Shown in pieces: positions 54,246 through 57,870 of a stretch of DNA of 57,870 bases. Location of the stretch: contig JADMXW010000029.1 of the NCBI GenBank assembly GCA_015548865.1, positions 1 through 57,870 on the forward strand. Reading direction: 5' to 3'. Origin of the DNA: Serratia marcescens. Lineage in GTDB: Bacteria; Pseudomonadota; Gammaproteobacteria; Enterobacterales; Enterobacteriaceae. The notes below the pieces were generated by a model that was not told where the DNA came from, made no database searches, and saw only the letters and a program-made list of their open reading frames with translations. Numbering within the stretch: position 1 is the first letter of the stretch; each line of letters starts with the position of its first letter. The position numbers and the translations under genes are program-made.

Positions 54246-55334
54246 ATGAATATACTTTTCGTCGGTGAGGCTACATCCGGCTTCGGCGGGATTGAAACGG
54301 TAATAAAAAAAGTAACCAGCTTCCTGGAAAATGACCAAGACGCTGAAAACACTTATACCCTATATTTCCTTTGCCGCGATGACCGCATGGATAAAGCATG
54401 GCTGGAAGGAAAGCACTTTATTTGCCACCATTCCAGCATCAAAATCTCCTTTTTACGCAGACTGAGTCATGCGTGCGCGCTGTCGCACTTCATTAAGCAG
54501 AACCAACCCGATACAGTTATTGCTTTTGATGCCCCCTCCTGCCGAATTGCGGCACAAGCGATCCGTTACAGTAAGAAATCACTGCCGCTGATTTCATGGC
54601 TGCACTACTCTCTCGATCACAAAAAACATGCCGAACAGGCACTGGTCGCGGATCATCACTTGGCTATCAGCTCCGGTATCAAGCAACAACTGATAAAGCG
54701 TGGTGTACCGAGTGAACGCATCTCTGTGATTTTCAATCCCGTCACACCACAAAGTATCGTCATCCCACGTCCAACGGATAAAGCCGTATTTATCTATGTC
54801 GGGCGCCTTAAGTTTGAAGGGCAAAAGCGTCTCAAAGATATGCTGGATGCCTTTTCCGGTTTGAAGGGCGAATGGGAATGCCATTTTATTGGTGACGGTT
54901 CAGATGCCGAAGTATGCCAAGCCTACGCACAGCAACTGGGCATTACAGACCATTTACATTGGCATGGGTGGCAAGAAAAGCCATGGGAATATGTTCAGGA
55001 AAAAATTGGACATGTTTCCGCCTTTGTCATGAGTTCTGCCTTTGAGGGTCTCCCCATGACGCTGCTTGAAGCAATGTCTTATGGGATTTATTGCGTTAGC
55101 AGCGATTGCCCATCGGGGCCAGGTGATATCATCAAGAAGGGTGTGAATGGGCAACTGTACCCTCCAGGCTCTACAACAGCACTGCATAGTAACCTACAAG
55201 CTATCGTCAATCAGCAGGTATTACCTGACGCAGAGCAGATTGCACATTCTATCCACTGCTTTTATGATGAATCTTACTATCTCGTCATGAAAGACATTAT
55301 TAATACTCTCCATCATCGCTCAGCGGTGAAATAA
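54246..55334 (+). CDS. waaB: GT4 glycosyltransferase, WaaB-like (LPS 1,6-galactosyltransferase)
   Basis: The 362 aa protein follows E. coli WaaB (RfaB, about 359 aa), which adds a galactose branch to the first core glucose. Matching segments include FVGEATSGFGGIETVI at the N-terminus, SLDHKKHAEQ, HLAISSGIKQQL, YVGRLKFEGQKRLKD and SSAFEGLPMTLLEAMSYGI (donor site Glu). The sugar actually transferred cannot be read from sequence, so the galactose assignment is inferred from homology. It lies 20 nt after waaP. Confidence 0.85.
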   Translation: MNILFVGEATSGFGGIETVIKKVTSFLENDQDAENTYTLYFLCRDDRMDKAWLEGKHFICHHSSIKISFLRRLSHACALSHFIKQNQPDTVIAFDAPSCRIAAQAIRYSKKSLPLISWLHYSLDHKKHAEQALVADHHLAISSGIKQQLIKRGVPSERISVIFNPVTPQSIVIPRPTDKAVFIYVGRLKFEGQKRLKDMLDAFSGLKGEWECHFIGDGSDAEVCQAYAQQLGITDHLHWHGWQEKPWEYVQEKIGHVSAFVMSSAFEGLPMTLLEAMSYGIYCVSSDCPSGPGDIIKKGVNGQLYPPGSTTALHSNLQAIVNQQVLPDAEQIAHSIHCFYDESYYLVMKDIINTLHHRSAVK

Positions 55335-55350
55335 CACCGTTAGGTTTATT

Positions 55351-56373
55351 ATGTATTTCAACAAAAATGACGTGATTACTGAAACGGTAACTTTTTCATT
55401 TCCATGCTCATCATCAGAAAAAACAGCGCTAAATATTGCCTTTGGCACAGACAAAAATTTTCTGTTCGGCTGTGCCATTGCCATAACATCAATTTTGGCT
55501 AAAAATACCGCTCAAACGCTAGCATTTCACGTTTTTACAGACACGCTGGATAAAGGCAACCTTGAACGATTCCAATCATTAGCCGAAAAATATAACACAT
55601 CAATCACACTCTATAACGTCAATTGTGAATGGCTTAAGCGTTTACCCAGCACTAAAAACTGGTCTTATGCTATCTACTTTCGCTTTATTGTCGTTGATTA
55701 TTTTTATCAACAGCTAGACAGGATTGTTTATCTTGACTCGGATATTGTTTGTAATGGATCGCTGCAAGAACTGATTACACTGGATCTGAAAGAAAATATC
55801 GTTGCTGCTGTCGCTGAGGGTGAAGCGCCCTGGTGGGAAAAATGTGCACAGCGCCTGGATAAACAGGAAATCAAAGAAGGGTATTTTAATTCTGGTTTTC
55901 TGTTAATCAATCTTGAAAATTGGCATAAGCACGATATCACGAAAAAAACGATGGAGATGTTATCCAATCCTGAGGTCACCAACCGAATATCTTACCCAGA
56001 TCAAGATATTCTAAATATCCTTTTACCTGGTTACATTCTCTTTATTGATAAAAAATATAATACGCAGTTCAGCATAAATTATGAACTGAAATGTAAATCA
56101 GGGGAAACTTATCCTCACCCTATCAATGATAGCACCGTTTTCATTCATTATATTGGCCCAACAAAACCGTGGCATGAATGGGCAGTATACCCTAGCTCTC
56201 AATATTTTTACGATGCGAAAGCACAATCTACCTGGAAGGATATTCCATTAGAAAAAGCAATATCCTCAACACAGCATAGATATTGTGCAAAACACTTCGC
56301 ACACAAAAGAAAGATACTTTTATCACTGAAAAGTCATTTGAATTATTTTATCAAAAAAATCTTTTCAAACTGA
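55351..56373 (+). CDS. GT8 LPS core glycosyltransferase (WaaO/WaaI-like)
   Basis: This is a retaining GT-A fold glycosyltransferase that should add glucose or galactose to the outer core from a UDP-sugar. The metal-binding DxD is D129-S-D131 in YLDSDIVC; GYFNSGFLLINLENW, YPDQDILNILL and FIHYIGPTKPWHEW are GT8 family motifs. It has 340 aa and begins MYFNKNDVI. It is similar to the next gene, so the pair looks like WaaO/WaaJ-type paralogues acting one after another. Base composition is visibly more AT-rich than the genes before it. Sugar and linkage are unknown. Confidence 0.87.
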   Translation: MYFNKNDVITETVTFSFPCSSSEKTALNIAFGTDKNFLFGCAIAITSILAKNTAQTLAFHVFTDTLDKGNLERFQSLAEKYNTSITLYNVNCEWLKRLPSTKNWSYAIYFRFIVVDYFYQQLDRIVYLDSDIVCNGSLQELITLDLKENIVAAVAEGEAPWWEKCAQRLDKQEIKEGYFNSGFLLINLENWHKHDITKKTMEMLSNPEVTNRISYPDQDILNILLPGYILFIDKKYNTQFSINYELKCKSGETYPHPINDSTVFIHYIGPTKPWHEWAVYPSSQYFYDAKAQSTWKDIPLEKAISSTQHRYCAKHFAHKRKILLSLKSHLNYFIKKIFSN

Positions 56374-56389
56374 TACTAAAGAGAAAAAA

Positions 56390-57376
56390 ATGTATTTTGA
56401 TAAATCTAAAATTATTGAAAACAAAATTGACATTATAAAAAACCCAAACAACCGGTTTTTTAATGTAGCTTACGGCATAGATAAAAACTTCATGTTTGGT
56501 GCTGCGATCGCCGCTACATCTATTATTATAAATAACCAAAATCTCCCTTTGGCTTTTCATTTTTTCACAGATTATGTAGATGAGGATATCGTTACTCGCT
56601 TTGAAGCAACTGCACATCAGTACAATGTCAACATCCATATCTATAAAGTAAACACTCAACTTTTATCAGATCTGCCACAAAATAAATGGCCTTGTTCAGC
56701 TTACTTTAGACTCATTGCTTTTGATTACCTAGATGATAAGGTTGATACTCTGCTTTATCTTGATGCAGATGTTATGTGCAAAAACGATCTGACAGAATTA
56801 GCGCAGCTTGAGTTTCACAACGCCATATGTGCTGTAGTACCTGATATTAATGCCACGCAAGAACAGTGTGCTGACCGTTTAGCTATAGAAAGCTTAAGAC
56901 ATCATTACTTTAATTCGGGTATGATGTATACGCATTTGAAAAACTGGAAAGACAATGAGCTAACAAAAAAAACCATAACGTTTATCAAAGAAAATACAGC
57001 CCTCAAGTACCCTGATCAAGATGCACTGAATATTCTCTTATTAGAAAAAACCCTCTTACTACCACGCAAATTCAACTGCATTTACAGCATCAAAAGCGAA
57101 CTAAAAGATAAAACACACCAAAAATTTAAGAATATCATCAATGATGAAAGTGTATTTATTCATTATGTTGGAACAACAAAACCTTGGTGTGAATGGGGAC
57201 AATACCCCTCTACAGGGTATTTTCAACGCGCATACCAAGCTTCAAAATGGAGCGATATACCCTTAGTTGAGGCCCGAACCCCGATACAATGGAAGAAAAA
57301 GTCAAAGCATGAGTTTTCCAGAGGTTTTCTCATCAAAGGTATTTTCAGTCGAATAAAATATATACGTATAAGATAA
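56390..57376 (+). CDS. GT8 LPS core glycosyltransferase (WaaJ-like)
   Basis: A second GT8 enzyme, 328 aa, with DxD at D125-A-D127 (YLDADVMC), YFNSGMMYTHLKNW, YPDQDALNILL and FIHYVGTTKPWCEW. The N-terminus MYFDKSKII resembles that of the preceding gene (MYFNKNDVI), so a past tandem duplication is likely. It should add the next outer-core hexose. Coding is strongly AT-rich (Lys, Asn and Ile codons ending in A or T). It lies 16 nt after the first GT8 gene. Confidence 0.87.
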   Translation: MYFDKSKIIENKIDIIKNPNNRFFNVAYGIDKNFMFGAAIAATSIIINNQNLPLAFHFFTDYVDEDIVTRFEATAHQYNVNIHIYKVNTQLLSDLPQNKWPCSAYFRLIAFDYLDDKVDTLLYLDADVMCKNDLTELAQLEFHNAICAVVPDINATQEQCADRLAIESLRHHYFNSGMMYTHLKNWKDNELTKKTITFIKENTALKYPDQDALNILLLEKTLLLPRKFNCIYSIKSELKDKTHQKFKNIINDESVFIHYVGTTKPWCEWGQYPSTGYFQRAYQASKWSDIPLVEARTPIQWKKKSKHEFSRGFLIKGIFSRIKYIRIR

Positions 57377-57584
57377 TTTCATTAATAATGAACATCGCAT
57401 TTCTAGAACATTTAATACCGCGCCAACTCAATATTATAAAACTTACAAAAAAGTTTGGAAAAACCCTAATCATCTTAATAGATTAATATCCAAAGGTTAA
57501 TTTCAAAAATCAACAAGATTAATATTTATGTCACTCAGTATTTTAATTTATTTATATATCAAAAAGTAATAGGATCGTTGTAAA

Positions 57585-57793
57585 ATGAGTATCATCGCAG
57601 AATTAAGAAGATTAAACAGACAAAGAAACATTAAGACAAAAGCATTAAAAATAAAGTTAAAGTTTTTTTTACTTAAACTATTCTATAGAAATAAAACTCA
57701 GCTAATAAAAACTGATTATAAAAATGTGTGTATATTTATGCACTCTCAAGCCATTGGGGACGGCATCGTCACTTCCGGCATTATTGCCGCACT
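57585..57793 (+). pseudogene. GT9-like LPS core glycosyltransferase, interrupted by IS1
   Basis: About 70 residues of the native reading frame are visible before it runs into IS1. They comprise a basic N-terminal stretch (residues 8-45) followed by VCIFMHSQAIGDGIVTSGII, which matches the N-terminal acceptor loop of GT9 heptosyltransferase-like enzymes (xxGDxxxTxxxxxxL). The frame then picks up six residues and a stop from the IS1 end. It is the next gene of the waa operon after a 208 bp AT-rich gap (57377-57584) in which I see no gene. Which core sugar it added cannot be told; a WaaQ/WaaK-type role is a guess. Confidence 0.72.
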
Positions 57794-57870
57794 GGTAATG
57801 ACTCCAACTTATTGATAGTGTTTTATGTTCAGATAATGCCCGATGACTTTGTCATGCAGCTCCACCGATT
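57794..57870 (-). mobile_element. IS1 family insertion sequence, right end (continues past window)
   Basis: From 57794 the sequence reads GGTAATGACTCCAACTTATT and continues to the window end in a way that I recognise, base for base from memory, as the IRR end of E. coli IS1. The insAB genes would therefore read towards this end on the minus strand. The nine bases just before it, TGCCGCACT (57785-57793), are the expected 9 bp target duplication, to be repeated on the far side. The near identity to E. coli IS1 suggests recent arrival. Confidence 0.88.

Overview
The window is a chromosomal segment of an Enterobacterales bacterium. Gene content and the detailed protein resemblance to Escherichia coli, Yersinia and Pectobacterium homologues suggest a member of Pectobacteriaceae (Pectobacterium, Brenneria or Dickeya type) rather than E. 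coli. The family-level placement is inference from remembered sequences. Almost every gene is an intact housekeeping gene of the usual family length. The accessory material is a small sugar-acid locus, several intergenic repeats, and the LPS outer-core genes at the right end.

Layout. (1) Positions 1-13 kb follow the E. coli 86-87 min order: an rRNA operon promoter firing off the left edge, hemG, trkH, yigZ, pepQ (minus strand), then fadB-fadA behind a FadR operator. A LacI-family regulator with a divergent L-talarate/galactarate dehydratase is inserted between fadA and fre; fre, ubiD and rfaH follow. (2) 13-22 kb holds a minus-strand series rmuC / ubiE-ubiJ-ubiB / tatA-tatB-tatC-tatD-hemB. 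The HemB is of the type lacking the cysteine zinc cluster. (3) 22-30 kb is an arginine block, argH-argB-argC back to back with argE across paired ARG boxes, followed by ppc. In E. coli this block lies elsewhere. (4) 30-37 kb holds a tyrosine-phosphatase-like gene with udp, a dienelactone hydrolase family gene, metE/metR around a MetJ operator, and a yigM-type transporter overlapping metR tail to tail. (5) 37-46 kb matches the E. coli 81 min region: pagP, the yibN-secB-gpsA-cysE series (no grxC), envC-yibQ (no gpmM upstream), and kbl-tdh. (6) 46-57.9 kb is the LPS core locus: hldD, waaF, waaC, waaL, then a JUMPstart/ops element and a long operon waaQ-waaG-waaP-waaB-like plus two GT8 glycosyltransferases. 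The last gene, GT9-like, is cut by an IS1 whose right end begins at 57794 and runs off the window.

How it fits together. Three themes recur: membrane and respiratory chemistry (ubiquinone genes, fre, fadBA, hemG/hemB, Tat export), amino-acid biosynthesis under classical repressors (ArgR, MetJ, with FadR for fatty acids), and envelope construction (pagP, envC, the waa locus). RfaH is encoded at 12774-13262 and its recognition sequence (ops) lies ahead of waaQ at 51146-51157, so the regulator and a predicted target sit in the same window. I found no CRISPR array, tRNA or prophage, and no obviously novel multi-gene system. The most unusual points are the IS1 insertion in the LPS operon, a repeat element that supplies the end of waaL, twin identical operators at the sugar-acid locus, and the missing grxC and gpmM.
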